The notes: generated by a model from the letters alone, not told the origin. A stretch of DNA of 64,000 bases from Pseudochrobactrum kiredjianiae (GCF_030362795.1 NZ_JAUCBM010000001.1:682001-746000), one strand, 5' to 3'. Counted from the first letter of the stretch, positions 26,276 through 35,047 are shown. Numbers and translations are program-made.

Positions 26276-26280
26276 AAATT

Positions 26281-27474
26281 ATGTCTGATCTTTTGTTACG
26301 CAATGTGCGCCCTCATGCAGGTCAAGCCACAGATATTCTGATCCGTCAGGGTCGCATCGCTGAATATGGCACAAACCTCAGTGCGGATGGTGTTGCTGTT
26401 GAAGACGGTCAGGGACATATTGTTATCCCTGGTCTGATTGATGCCCATACCCATCTCGATAAAACCAATTGGGGTCTCGACTGGCATGTGAACGGCAAGC
26501 AGGCGAGTTTGCGCGAGCGTATTGATTTTGAACGTGAAAAGCGTCTTGAAATCGGTCTCGATCCGCATATCCAGTCGATGCGCCATGCGATCGGCCTGAT
26601 TGCGCATGGTTCCAGCCATATCCGCAGCCATGTGGATATTGATACGACCCATGGTCTGAAAATTCTCGAAGGCGTGTTTGAAACCCGCGAGAAACTTAAA
26701 GACCTGATCGACATCGAAATCGTTGCTTTCCCGCAATCCGGTCTGATGGTGATGCCGGGCACACTGGAATTGCTGGATGAAGCGCTGCGTCAGGGCTGTG
26801 AAGTGCTGGGCGGTATTGACCCTTGCGGTATCGACCGTGATCCGAAAGGCCAGCTGGATGCGCTGTTTGCGCTTGCAGTGAAACATGGCAAGCCGATTGA
26901 TATTCACCTGCACGAACTGGGTGAACTCGGCGCTTTCACCATGGAACTGATCTTTGAGCGTATCCGCGCCAATGGCATGCAGGGTAAGGTCGCGATTAGC
27001 CATGCTTTCACACTCGGTGCGAATGATTATCTGCGTGTCTCGAGCCTGCTGGAGCAGCTTCGCGAGCTTGATGTTGCCATTCTCACCACCGGTGCGCCTT
27101 CCGTTCCGGTGCCGTCTGTACTGCGCCTCAAAGAAGCGGGTATCCGCATGGGCGCCGGTTGTGACGGTATCCGCGACACATGGGGTCCGTGGGGACAGCC
27201 GGATATGATCGACCGTGCCAAAGTGATCGGTATGAAAAACGGCCTGCGCCGTGACGTTGATCTGGAGCATGTGCTGCATATCTGCTCGCAGGGCGGTGCG
27301 GATGTGATGCAGCTGGAAGGCTATGGTCTGGATGTTGGCTGCAAAGCTGACATGACTTTGCTCACCGGCCAGACACTGGCTCATGCCGTTGTTGATGTGG
27401 CACCACGCCCGCTGGTGATTAAAGGCGGTCGTGTTACTGCACGTAACGGTACTGCTGTGGTGGAAATGCCATGA
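26281..27474 (+). CDS. Amidohydrolase, cytosine deaminase-like
   Basis: A 397-residue TIM-barrel metal hydrolase of the amidohydrolase superfamily. The metal ligands of the family are visible: HTH in PGLIDAHTHLDKT, His in DIHLHELGELG, His in ISHAFTLG, and Asp in GAGCDGIRD. The arrangement is closest to cytosine deaminase and isopropylammelide hydrolase. It lies between the transporter permeases and a second amidohydrolase, and its stop overlaps the next start, so it probably removes or opens an amide or amidine group of the imported compound. Confidence 0.88.
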   Translation: MSDLLLRNVRPHAGQATDILIRQGRIAEYGTNLSADGVAVEDGQGHIVIPGLIDAHTHLDKTNWGLDWHVNGKQASLRERIDFEREKRLEIGLDPHIQSMRHAIGLIAHGSSHIRSHVDIDTTHGLKILEGVFETREKLKDLIDIEIVAFPQSGLMVMPGTLELLDEALRQGCEVLGGIDPCGIDRDPKGQLDALFALAVKHGKPIDIHLHELGELGAFTMELIFERIRANGMQGKVAISHAFTLGANDYLRVSSLLEQLRELDVAILTTGAPSVPVPSVLRLKEAGIRMGAGCDGIRDTWGPWGQPDMIDRAKVIGMKNGLRRDVDLEHVLHICSQGGADVMQLEGYGLDVGCKADMTLLTGQTLAHAVVDVAPRPLVIKGGRVTARNGTAVVEMP

Positions 27475-28985
27475 CGGACAAGACACAATTCACTGCACTT
27501 GAAAGCTTGAAACTGGGTGCGCGTCCTGAGGGGCGCACACTGCTCACAGCACAATGGGTGCTTGGGCATATTGATGGCCAGCATCGCCTGTATAAAAACG
27601 GTGAAGTGGTGATCGAAGATGGCACCGTGCTGTTCGTCGGTCACGATTTTGCCGGTGAGGTTGCGCGTCGTATTGATCTTGGCAATGCACTGATCAGTCC
27701 GGGTCTGATCGACCTCGATGCGCTGTCCGATCTCGACACGACGATTCTCGGTATTGACCACCATCCGGGTTGGGCGAAAGGCCGTGTCTGGCCTAAATCC
27801 TATATCGATAGCGGCCCTTATGAGATGTACAGCCAAGATGAGCTGGCATTCCAGAAGCGCTTTGCATTCGGCCAGCTGCTGCAAAACGGTATTACCACCG
27901 CAGCACCGATTGCCTCGCTGTTTTACCGCGAATGGGGCGAAACCGTAGCGGAATTTGATGCGGCAGCGGATGCTGCCGGTGATCTGGGATTGCGCGTTTA
28001 CTTGAGCCCTGCGTATCGCGCCGGTGGTATGATGCTGGAAAGCCCTGGCAAAATTGTACCGGTCTTTAACGAAGAGCGCGGCTTTGCCGGACTTAAAGAT
28101 GCTGCGGATTACATCACCCGCCAGAATGGCCGTCATGGTGATCTGGTGCGCGGTATGCTGGCGCCGGATCGTGTGGAAACCTGTACCGCTGATCTGTTGA
28201 AGCGTACGCAGGATGTGGCGCATGAGCTGGATTGTAAAATCCGCTTGCATATGGCGCAGGGTCAGATGGAAGTGGAAACAGTGCGTAGCCTGCATGGTAC
28301 CACTGCACCGGTCTGGCTCAACAATCTTGGCGTGCTCAATGACCGGATTATCGCTCCTCATGCCACCAATGCAACAGATGAGGATCTGACACTATACGCG
28401 CAAAATAATGTGTCGATCATTCATTGTCCGCTGGTTTCATCCCGTGGCGGCAGCACACTGAAGTCGTTCTCCAGTGTGAAAAAGCGCGGCATCAATATTG
28501 CTATGGGCACCGACACCACACCGCCTGATATGTTGATGAACCTGCTGATCGGGTTGATTACCTGCCGTATCAATGACGGTACACCGGAAAGCATCCGCTG
28601 TGCTGATCTGTTTGATGCAGCGACACTGGGCGGCGCCAAAGCGCTGGGACGCGACGATCTTGGCCGCCTGCAGGCAGGTGCCAAGGCTGATATCGCTGTG
28701 TTCGGTCTTGATGATACATTCATGGCACCAAGCATTGATCCGATCACCACATTGGTCACCGGCGGTTCCGGCAAAGTCACTAAAGCTGTGTTTGTGGATG
28801 GTCGTCTGTCGATGCGCCATGGTGAAGTTGCAGGCATTGATATGCAGGCAGCACGCGCACAGGCACAGGCACAATATGATGGCCTGATCGCTAAATATCC
28901 TGAGCGTTCCTACAATAATCCGCCGGTATCAGAGATTTTCCCGCCGAGCTATCCGCTGGCCGGAAAACACGGAGAGGAAGCATAA
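27471..28985 (+). CDS. Amidohydrolase family protein lacking the HxH metal motif
   Basis: A 504-residue amidohydrolase of the chlorohydrolase/guanine deaminase type. It begins inside the previous stop (ATGA, 27471-27474). Where the family has PGxxxxHxH, this protein reads PGLIDLDALSDLD (residues about 76-88), so the first two histidine ligands are absent. Later ligand positions are kept: His260 (RLHMAQG), His297 (APHATNA) and Asp348 (GTDTTPP). It may bind a single metal or use a different ligand set, or may have shifted function. The operon position links it to the same substrate as the first amidohydrolase. The C-terminal 60 residues are rich in Ala and Gln, then end in a Pro-rich tail. Confidence 0.85.
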   Translation: MTDKTQFTALESLKLGARPEGRTLLTAQWVLGHIDGQHRLYKNGEVVIEDGTVLFVGHDFAGEVARRIDLGNALISPGLIDLDALSDLDTTILGIDHHPGWAKGRVWPKSYIDSGPYEMYSQDELAFQKRFAFGQLLQNGITTAAPIASLFYREWGETVAEFDAAADAAGDLGLRVYLSPAYRAGGMMLESPGKIVPVFNEERGFAGLKDAADYITRQNGRHGDLVRGMLAPDRVETCTADLLKRTQDVAHELDCKIRLHMAQGQMEVETVRSLHGTTAPVWLNNLGVLNDRIIAPHATNATDEDLTLYAQNNVSIIHCPLVSSRGGSTLKSFSSVKKRGINIAMGTDTTPPDMLMNLLIGLITCRINDGTPESIRCADLFDAATLGGAKALGRDDLGRLQAGAKADIAVFGLDDTFMAPSIDPITTLVTGGSGKVTKAVFVDGRLSMRHGEVAGIDMQAARAQAQAQYDGLIAKYPERSYNNPPVSEIFPPSYPLAGKHGEEA

Positions 28986-28986
28986 T

Positions 28987-29979
28987 ATGGCAGAAACCTC
29001 TTCTACCAGACCGACCCTTGAGGTCAAAAATCTGCAGGTTGATTTTCCGGGACGTCGCGGCACACTGACCGCTTTGTCGGATGTCAGCCTGTCGATCATG
29101 CCGGGAGAAATTCTCGGCGTGGTTGGTGAATCCGGCGCGGGTAAATCCATGACCGGTCTGGCTGTGCAGGGCTTGCTTGAATCGCCGGGGCATATTGCCG
29201 GTGGTGAAGTTTTGCTCAATGGCCGCCGCATTGATAATCTCAGCGATAAAGAAATGCAGAAAATCCGTGGCCGTGAAATCGGCGCGATTTTTCAGGACCC
29301 GCTGACATCGCTCAATCCGCTTTTCACAATCGGGTCGCAGTTGGTTGAAACCATCACCCAGCATTTAGCCTTAAGCCGCACGCAGGCACATGAACGCGCG
29401 ATTTCGCTGTTGAAAGAAGTGGGCATTCCGGCACCGGAAGACCGCATCAATCATTATCCGCACCAGTTTTCCGGTGGTATGCGCCAGCGTGTTGTGATTG
29501 CATTGGCACTGGCCGCAGAGCCAAAGCTGATTATTGCTGATGAGCCGACAACAGCACTTGATGTGTCTATTCAGGCGCAGATTACTTCGCTGTTGCGTCG
29601 TCTTTGCAAAGAACATGGCACAGCAGTAATGCTGGTTACCCATGATATGGGCGTGATTGCCGAAACCGCTGATCGTGTGGCCGTGATGTATGCCGGTCGA
29701 TTGGTGGAAAACGGACCGGTTGAAACCGTGCTGAAAAATCCGAGCCATATGTATACCCGCGGTTTGATGAGTTCCATTCCGGCGCTGGGCAAACGAGTGG
29801 AACGGCTGAACCAGATTGACGGCTCGATGCCGCGTCTTGATGCCATTCCGACCGGTTGTGCCTTCAATCCGCGCTGCGTGAAAGCGTTTGACCGTTGCCG
29901 TAGCGAGCGTCCTGATCTGATGCCAGCGGTGGATGGTACAGGTGTCAGCGCCTGCTGGCTCAATGCGGGAGCTGCCTGA
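28987..29979 (+). CDS. ABC transporter ATP-binding protein (DppD/OppD type)
   Basis: A 330-residue ATPase. It has Walker [10 protein letters not shown], signature [15 protein letters not shown], Walker [13 protein letters not shown] and the switch His in [12 protein letters not shown]-terminal oligopeptide-transporter domain has two cysteine-containing loops (TGCAFNPRC). It overlaps the DppF-type gene by one base. Confidence 0.93.
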   Translation: MAETSSTRPTLEVKNLQVDFPGRRGTLTALSDVSLSIMPGEILGVVGESGAGKSMTGLAVQGLLESPGHIAGGEVLLNGRRIDNLSDKEMQKIRGREIGAIFQDPLTSLNPLFTIGSQLVETITQHLALSRTQAHERAISLLKEVGIPAPEDRINHYPHQFSGGMRQRVVIALALAAEPKLIIADEPTTALDVSIQAQITSLLRRLCKEHGTAVMLVTHDMGVIAETADRVAVMYAGRLVENGPVETVLKNPSHMYTRGLMSSIPALGKRVERLNQIDGSMPRLDAIPTGCAFNPRCVKAFDRCRSERPDLMPAVDGTGVSACWLNAGAA

Positions 29980-30962
29980 TGAGTGATATTGCTATGAAAC
30001 AGACACCTGCTGCCCTTGAAGTCAAAGATCTGAGCATTTGCTTTGATGTTTCTGCTCCATGGCTCAACCGTGTAATCGAGCGCAAACCGCGCCAGCTGCT
30101 GCATGCGGTTAATGATATCAGTTTCAGCGTGCCGCAGGGCGGGTGCTTAAGTCTTGTTGGTGAGTCCGGTTGCGGCAAGTCCACTGTGGCGCGTCTGGTG
30201 ACGGGTCTTTACCGTCCGAGCAATGGTGAAATTCGTTTTGCACCATCAAAAAGCGGCGCACCATTGTCAGCGCATATGATCTTTCAGGATCCTTATGCGA
30301 GCCTTAATCCGCGCTGGCGGGTACACAGCATTATTGCTGAACCGCTGCGTGAATTGAAATTGCGTAAGACTGAAGCCGAGATTAATGAGCGTGTGGAAGA
30401 ACTGCTGAAAATCGTTGGTCTTGCACCATCGGACGGCAAGAAGTTCCCGCATGAGTTTTCTGGTGGTCAGCGCCAGCGTATTTCGATTGCCCGCGCCCTT
30501 GCGGGTGAGCCAGAATTTCTGGTCTGCGATGAGCCGACTTCAGCGCTGGACGTCTCTGTGCAGGCACAGATTCTCAATCTGATGCGCAGGCTGCAGGATG
30601 AGCTTGGTCTGACTTTCCTGTTCATCAGTCATGATATGAGTGTTGTCCGCCATATGTCGGATCGCATCGCGGTGATGTATCTGGGACGGATTGTTGAGGA
30701 AGCAGATACAGAAACGCTGTTTGCTGATCCGAAGCATCCTTATACGCGTCTGCTTTTGGAAACGATCCCGAATATTGCTGAACCGCATCGTGATCGTGTG
30801 GTCGGAGGCGGTGAAGTGCCAAGCCCGCTGAAACCGCCTTCTGGTTGCACATTCCATCCGCGTTGTGCGTTTGCGGATAGCCGCTGCTCGGCAACAAAGC
30901 CGGAAATGAAAGCTTATGATGACGGCAGCCGCGTTGCCTGCCATCGTATCGGAGAAATTTAA
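29979..30962 (+). CDS. ABC transporter ATP-binding protein (DppF/OppF type)
   Basis: A 327-residue ATPase partner of the previous gene. It has Walker A GESGCGKST, signature FSGGQRQRISIARAL, Walker [15 protein letters not shown] and the C-terminal SGCTFHPRCAFA motif. The start overlaps the previous stop (TGATG). It is the last gene of the rightward transporter operon; two hairpins follow at 31074-31148. Confidence 0.93.
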   Translation: MSDIAMKQTPAALEVKDLSICFDVSAPWLNRVIERKPRQLLHAVNDISFSVPQGGCLSLVGESGCGKSTVARLVTGLYRPSNGEIRFAPSKSGAPLSAHMIFQDPYASLNPRWRVHSIIAEPLRELKLRKTEAEINERVEELLKIVGLAPSDGKKFPHEFSGGQRQRISIARALAGEPEFLVCDEPTSALDVSVQAQILNLMRRLQDELGLTFLFISHDMSVVRHMSDRIAVMYLGRIVEEADTETLFADPKHPYTRLLLETIPNIAEPHRDRVVGGGEVPSPLKPPSGCTFHPRCAFADSRCSATKPEMKAYDDGSRVACHRIGEI

Positions 30963-31005
30963 GCGTATCCCGAAAAGTGTGAAGCGGTTTTCGGATAAGA
31001 TACGC
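30963..31005. repeat. Rhizobial-type palindromic intergenic repeat
   Basis: Outer arms GCGTAT (30963-30968) and ATACGC (31000-31005) enclose CCGAAAA (30970-30976) and TTTTCGG (30988-30994). The CGAAAAGTG...GGTTTTCGG pattern is a well-known short repeat type in rhizobia and relatives. Confidence 0.6.
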
Positions 31006-31073
31006 GTAAAAACAAATAGATAGAGAATTTTCTGTAATTCAGGATAAACAGGAAAAGCTCTAAGGAACCCTCC

Positions 31074-31101
31074 GTGCCGGATGTCTTCGGATATCCGGCA
31101 C
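31074..31101 (+). terminator. UUCG-loop hairpin after the transporter operon
   Basis: GTGCCGGATGTC (31074-31085) and GATATCCGGCAC (31090-31101) pair with one wobble around a TTCG tetraloop. There is no T-run, so it may act with the next hairpin. Confidence 0.6.
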
Positions 31102-31114
31102 CCATCCGGCAAAA

Positions 31115-31148
31115 GGCGACAGAGTTCTCTCTGTCGTCTTTTGTTTTT
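31115..31148 (+). terminator. Rho-independent terminator of the transporter operon
   Basis: GGCGACAGAG (31115-31124) and CTCTGTCGTC (31129-31138) form the stem with loop TTCT, followed by TTTTGTTTTT. Confidence 0.85.
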
Positions 31149-31211
31149 AGAGCGCCATGCGGTCGCTTTCTGCACAAAATCAGTTTTAACAATTTATAAT
31201 GCAGGCAATAA

Positions 31212-31245
31212 AAAAGCCTCCGGACATTGCTGGCCGGAGGCTTTT
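31212..31245. terminator. Bidirectional terminator, mainly for the racemase gene
   Basis: AAAAGCCTCCGG (31212-31223) and CCGGAGGCTTTT (31234-31245) form a perfect 12-bp stem flanked by A and T runs. It ends the leftward transcript of the racemase gene. Confidence 0.85.
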
Positions 31246-31266
31246 CAAAAGCTGTGGTGCGCGTGG

Positions 31267-31965
31267 TTATTTCATACGCGGATAATCATAGGCACCGGCT
31301 TTGGAGGTGCGATATCCGGCGCTGACATAAGCTTCTGCCAGTTTGACCGCAGCGGTTACGCCGTCGATCACCGGCAGACCGCAACGCTGTTCCAGCCTTT
31401 CGCACAGTTCCGACATACCGGCACAACCGAGGACAATCGCTTCTGCATGGTCTTCGCGTTTGGCGCGTTCGATTTCCTGCACCAGCGTGTCTTCCGTATG
31501 GCAGGCGTTTTCTTCCAGTGCCAGCACCGGCATGTCGATGGAACGCACACGGCGGCAATGATGGGTAGCACCATATTCCTGCACCAGATCTTCAATGATC
31601 GGCACCGAACGGGGCAGAGTGGTGACGATGGAGAAACGCTTGGAAATGGTCATGGCAACCTGCACAGCAGCCTGACAAATACCGAAAACCGGACCACCGG
31701 CAACTTCACGGGCAGCATCCAGTCCCGGATCGTCAAAACAGGCGACAACATAGGCATCAAAGCCTTTTGTCTCTCCCTCACGGATAAGCTTCAGCATTGA
31801 CGGAACAGCCATTGCTTCGTCAGCATGGCCTTCAATACTGCGCGGTGTATCCGTCGGATTAATGGCCTCAATGACTGTGGTTGGCAGGGCTGCGCTGCGG
31901 GCGCTGCGTTCTGCCTGATCAGTCATGGATTGGGTGGAGTTCGGATTGATAAGAAGAATGCGCAA
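31267..31965 (-). CDS. Asp/Glu/hydantoin racemase family protein
   Basis: A 232-residue cytoplasmic enzyme of the Asp/Glu racemase superfamily. It starts MRILLINPNST, typical of hydantoin racemase and related decarboxylases. The two catalytic cysteines are visible in VVACFDDPGLDAA and VLGCAGMSEL. It is the second gene of a leftward pair with the flavin reductase (gap 4 bases) whose promoter region carries GntR site D. It would invert or decarboxylate a chiral intermediate released by the amidohydrolases, for example a hydantoin or N-carbamoyl compound. Substrate not proven. Confidence 0.87.
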   Translation of the reverse strand: MRILLINPNSTQSMTDQAERSARSAALPTTVIEAINPTDTPRSIEGHADEAMAVPSMLKLIREGETKGFDAYVVACFDDPGLDAAREVAGGPVFGICQAAVQVAMTISKRFSIVTTLPRSVPIIEDLVQEYGATHHCRRVRSIDMPVLALEENACHTEDTLVQEIERAKREDHAEAIVLGCAGMSELCERLEQRCGLPVIDGVTAAVKLAEAYVSAGYRTSKAGAYDYPRMK

Positions 31966-31969
31966 GGGC

Positions 31970-32605
31970 TTAGCCTTTATTGGTCAAACGATCCTGAAAC
32001 GCAGCTAATCCTGGCGATTTCAGTACAAACTGGTTATCGGAAGTGATGTAGTTATCGGCATGCAAACGAGCGATTGGCTGATAGGTCTCAGGATTGACGT
32101 AACGGCCTGCCTCATCCAGACAGTCGCGGCGCACATGCATATGCACGACCTCACCAAGCACGATGACACGGCGTTCATATTCAATCAGCCGCTCCACCCG
32201 ACATTCCATGGAGCAGGGCGATGCAGGCAGCCAGCGGGAACAAACCTGTGTTCCGGCCTCAGAAGTCAGTCCGGCCATAGCGACTTCATCAACATCAGGC
32301 TCGAAACCGATCCCGCAAACCAACATGGCATCGGATATCGCCATATCCACCATGTTGATGGTAAATTCCTGTGTCCGGCGGATATTGCCTACTGTATCCT
32401 TTTCCTGTCCGTCCGGCCTTGTTTGAATACCGAGAATGACAATTGCCGGATCATGGGAGAAGACGTTAAAAAAGCTCATAGGGGCAGCATTGTCCTGCCC
32501 GTTTTCCGCGCGGGTTGTAACCAGAGCAATCGGTCGCGGGCCGACAAAATTTGTCAGCAGCCGGTAACGGTCGAGCGGTTCCATTTGCGTGAAATCAAAA
32601 TCCAT
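31970..32605 (-). CDS. Flavin reductase-like FMN-binding protein
   Basis: A 211-residue protein of the flavin reductase-like/flavoprotein oxygenase family. The FMN-binding split-barrel begins with YRLLTNFVGPRPIALVTT and APMSFFNVFSHDPA, and continues with QEFTINMV. It may be an FMN reductase serving a monooxygenase, although no partner monooxygenase lies in this block. It is divergent from the M24 peptidase; the 174-base gap between them holds GntR site D. Confidence 0.85.
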   Translation of the reverse strand: MDFDFTQMEPLDRYRLLTNFVGPRPIALVTTRAENGQDNAAPMSFFNVFSHDPAIVILGIQTRPDGQEKDTVGNIRRTQEFTINMVDMAISDAMLVCGIGFEPDVDEVAMAGLTSEAGTQVCSRWLPASPCSMECRVERLIEYERRVIVLGEVVHMHVRRDCLDEAGRYVNPETYQPIARLHADNYITSDNQFVLKSPGLAAFQDRLTNKG

Positions 32606-32662
32606 TCATGTTCCCCCGTTATTGTTATGGAGTCGTGCTAATCTAGAAAAAATCCATATTAT

Positions 32663-32686
32663 TGTCTACAAATATGTTGCCAATAA
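32663..32686. promoter_or_regulatory. Two 12-bp direct repeats, GntR operator candidate (site D)
   Basis: TGTCTACAAATA (32663-32674) and TGTTGCCAATAA (32675-32686) are contiguous and in the same 12-bp register as sites B and C. They lie between the divergent flavin reductase and M24 peptidase genes and could control both. Confidence 0.55.
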
Positions 32687-32779
32687 TATTCATCATTGTT
32701 TGCAATGAAATTTGCTCTGTTTTCTTGAAATCACCTGATATATGAGGGTGTATCTGAAAAGAAACGGGAAGATCGTCCG

Positions 32780-33970
32780 ATGATTGGTGGCTCTGATTAC
32801 ACAACAGAACTGGCTTCTATCCGCCTTTGGGCAGATGTTGCACCGGCAATAACAATTGCTGAACGACAGGCACGGCTTGAGAAAGCCCGCAGTCTGATGG
32901 CAGCAAGCGGGGCTGGTGCGCTGATTGTTGGCGCGGGCACGAGCCTGAATTATTTTACCGGTATTGGCTGGGGCATGATTGAGCGGCTGGTGGCTATGGT
33001 GCTGCCGCTTAAAGGGGAGCCTTATCTGATCTGTCCGGCTTTTGAAGCCGGATCGCTGGAAGCCGTGCGCATTATGGATGCACGTGTGCGGTTGTGGGAA
33101 GAGCATGAAAGCCCGTCTGATCTCGTTGCACAAATCCTGAAAGATGAAAATTGCTCCGTGCTGGCCGTCGATCCGGCGCTGCCCTTTGGTATGGCAAGCG
33201 GTATCGGTAAAGCCGCCGGTAGTGTGAAACTGACAGATGCGACTGCGATTATTGACGGCTGCCGCAGTGTGAAATCACCGGCAGAAATCGCGATCATGAA
33301 ACAGGCCATGCAGATGACACTGGAAGTGCATCGCCGCGCTGCCCGTATTCTGCATGTTGGTATCAAAGCCAGCACAGTTCGCAATTTCATTCATGAAGCG
33401 CATAAGGCAATCGGCAGCAATGGCAGCACTTTTTGCGCCGTGCAATTTGGCCGCTCGACGGCTTTTCCGCATGGATTGCCGCAGGATGATGTGCTGGTTG
33501 AAAATGATGTCGTGCTGGTCGATACCGGTTGTCTGGTACAGGGCTATAATTCCGACCTGACACGTACTTATATTTTCGGCACACCGACTGCTGAGCAGCA
33601 GCGTATCTGGGATATTGAAAAAGAGGCACAGCTTGCAGCATTTGCAGTCGCTAAAATTGGCTCAACTTGTGGCTCAGTGGATGATGCAGCCCGCGCTGTG
33701 CTGGAGCGTCATGGCTTGGGGCCGGACTACCAATTGCCGGGTCTGCCGCACCGTACCGGCCACGGCATCGGGATGACCATTCATGAGGCACCTTATCTGG
33801 TGCGCGGTAACCAGACTGTGCTGCAGGCTGGCATGTGCGTTTCCAATGAGCCGATGATCGTGGTGCCGGAACAATTTGGTATCCGGTTGGAAGATCATTT
33901 TTATATGACAGAACAAGGTGCGGAGTGGTTTACCGAGCCGTCATTCAGCATGACGCAGCCATTCGGTTAG
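32780..33970 (+). CDS. M24 family metallopeptidase (Xaa-Pro peptidase/creatinase fold)
   Basis: A 396-residue pita-bread enzyme. The N-terminal creatinase-like domain spans about residues 30-160 and the catalytic domain follows. All five metal ligands can be placed: Asp in VVLVDTGC, Asp in YNSDLTRTY, His in GHGIGMTIHEAPY, Glu in CVSNEPMIV and Glu in GIRLEDHFY. GGGAAGA precedes ATG 32780. No signal peptide, so cytoplasmic. The fold covers proline peptidases, creatinase and ectoine hydrolase, so in this regulon it may cleave an amide that is not a normal peptide. Confidence 0.9.
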   Translation: MIGGSDYTTELASIRLWADVAPAITIAERQARLEKARSLMAASGAGALIVGAGTSLNYFTGIGWGMIERLVAMVLPLKGEPYLICPAFEAGSLEAVRIMDARVRLWEEHESPSDLVAQILKDENCSVLAVDPALPFGMASGIGKAAGSVKLTDATAIIDGCRSVKSPAEIAIMKQAMQMTLEVHRRAARILHVGIKASTVRNFIHEAHKAIGSNGSTFCAVQFGRSTAFPHGLPQDDVLVENDVVLVDTGCLVQGYNSDLTRTYIFGTPTAEQQRIWDIEKEAQLAAFAVAKIGSTCGSVDDAARAVLERHGLGPDYQLPGLPHRTGHGIGMTIHEAPYLVRGNQTVLQAGMCVSNEPMIVVPEQFGIRLEDHFYMTEQGAEWFTEPSFSMTQPFG

Positions 33971-33980
33971 AAAAACTGAG

Positions 33981-34006
33981 AAGCCGCTCAAAAAAATGAG
34001 CGGCTT
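33981..34006. terminator. Bidirectional terminator
   Basis: AAGCCGCTCA (33981-33990) and TGAGCGGCTT (33997-34006) form a perfect stem with an A6 loop and a T-rich right flank. It separates the M24 peptidase from the convergent TRAP operon. Confidence 0.88.
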
Positions 34007-34022
34007 TTCTTTTGCTTAAAGC

Positions 34023-35021
34023 TTAGAGGGCTTTAATCGTATTAATGCGATCTATGCCGCCAACAACCGGTGCAAAATCATCCCAGACGGTCTTTGCACC
34101 AGCCTGCCACTGGTCATACTCTTCCGGCTGCAGAACCTGTGCGCCATGTTCTTTGGCGGTGGTGATCGCTGCGGCTTCATCCTCAACAATCAGTTGATTG
34201 AAATAGGCGGTGGCCTCTTGGGATGCCTCTTGCAGCACTTGTTGCTGTTCGGCATTCAGGCCATTCCAGAAACTTGCTGAGAAATAGACTACGCCCGACG
34301 CCCAGATATGGCTGCTCTCGGTGACAAACGGCACCACCTCATAGAGTTTGAAACTCGCATAGGCTGATTTTGTCAGATCCATCGCATCGGCAACGCCGGT
34401 TTCCAGCGCATTATAGGTTTCTGTAATCGGAATACCCACCGGTGTGGTGCCGAGATTGCTCCAGAGCTTGGTATGCAACGGGCTTTGAATAACGCGGATA
34501 CGCTTGCCTTTCAGCTGTTCCGGTTTGGTCACGGCTTCTTTGGTCAGCAAATGTCGTGCGCCGTAATTGATAAAGCCGGTGGCAATGAAATTTTGCGCCT
34601 TCAGCTTTTCTTTCAGATCATTGCCGGTCTCGCCCTGTACCGTTTTCAGCACATGCTCAGCATCTTTAAACAGGAATGGCAGGTCGAGAATTTGCAGCTC
34701 CGGCACCCAGCCGGATAAAGCGGAAACCGTGGAAAGGCTGCCCTGAATGGAGCCGAGGCGGATGCCCTCAGCTACTTCTTTTTCACCACCCAAGGCACTG
34801 TCTTTGACGATGTTGAAACGGAATTGTCCTGGCAATTTTGCCTCGACGAGATCGCGGATTTTCAACCAGATTTTGGTTTCCGGTTTATCATCACCAAACA
34901 GCGAGGCAATCGTGATGGCGGTTTTGGCCTGCGCCGTGCGGATCAGGGCTGGCATGGCAAGAGCGGTGGCAGTGCCGAGCGTGGCGGTGCGCAGAAAATG
35001 GCGGCGGTTCAGCGTAATCAT
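34023..35021 (-). CDS. TRAP transporter substrate-binding protein DctP, Tat-type signal
   Basis: A 332-residue periplasmic TRAP binding protein. The N-terminus has twin arginines (LNRRHFLRTATLG) and ends ...IRTAQA, so export by the Tat system is likely. DctP family marks include LGGEKEVAEGIRLGSIQG and the GKRIRVIQSPLHTKLWSNLGTTPVG region with its carboxylate-binding arginine. ATG 35019-35021 has AAAGGA about ten bases upstream. It is the last gene of a leftward operon with the fused DctQM permease, SsuD and an SsuA-like protein. The ligand is therefore probably an organosulfonate or another sulfur compound. Confidence 0.9.
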   Translation of the reverse strand: MITLNRRHFLRTATLGTATALAMPALIRTAQAKTAITIASLFGDDKPETKIWLKIRDLVEAKLPGQFRFNIVKDSALGGEKEVAEGIRLGSIQGSLSTVSALSGWVPELQILDLPFLFKDAEHVLKTVQGETGNDLKEKLKAQNFIATGFINYGARHLLTKEAVTKPEQLKGKRIRVIQSPLHTKLWSNLGTTPVGIPITETYNALETGVADAMDLTKSAYASFKLYEVVPFVTESSHIWASGVVYFSASFWNGLNAEQQQVLQEASQEATAYFNQLIVEDEAAAITTAKEHGAQVLQPEEYDQWQAGAKTVWDDFAPVVGGIDRINTIKAL

Positions 35022-35047
35022 AGCGGATAATCCTTTATGCGGACGGG

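Larger units (their letters stand above)
30963..31266. other. Intergenic region with repeats and three hairpins
   Basis: 304 bases between convergent operons. It contains a CGAAAAGTG-type palindromic repeat (30963-31005), a UUCG-loop hairpin (31074-31101), a T-tailed terminator (31115-31148) and a bidirectional terminator (31212-31245). No gene is visible. Confidence 0.7.

Noticed and set aside
26296-27486. Leftward 396-codon frame opposite the first amidohydrolase
   Set aside because: The plus strand encodes intact metal-site motifs; the antisense translation looks like a shadow.
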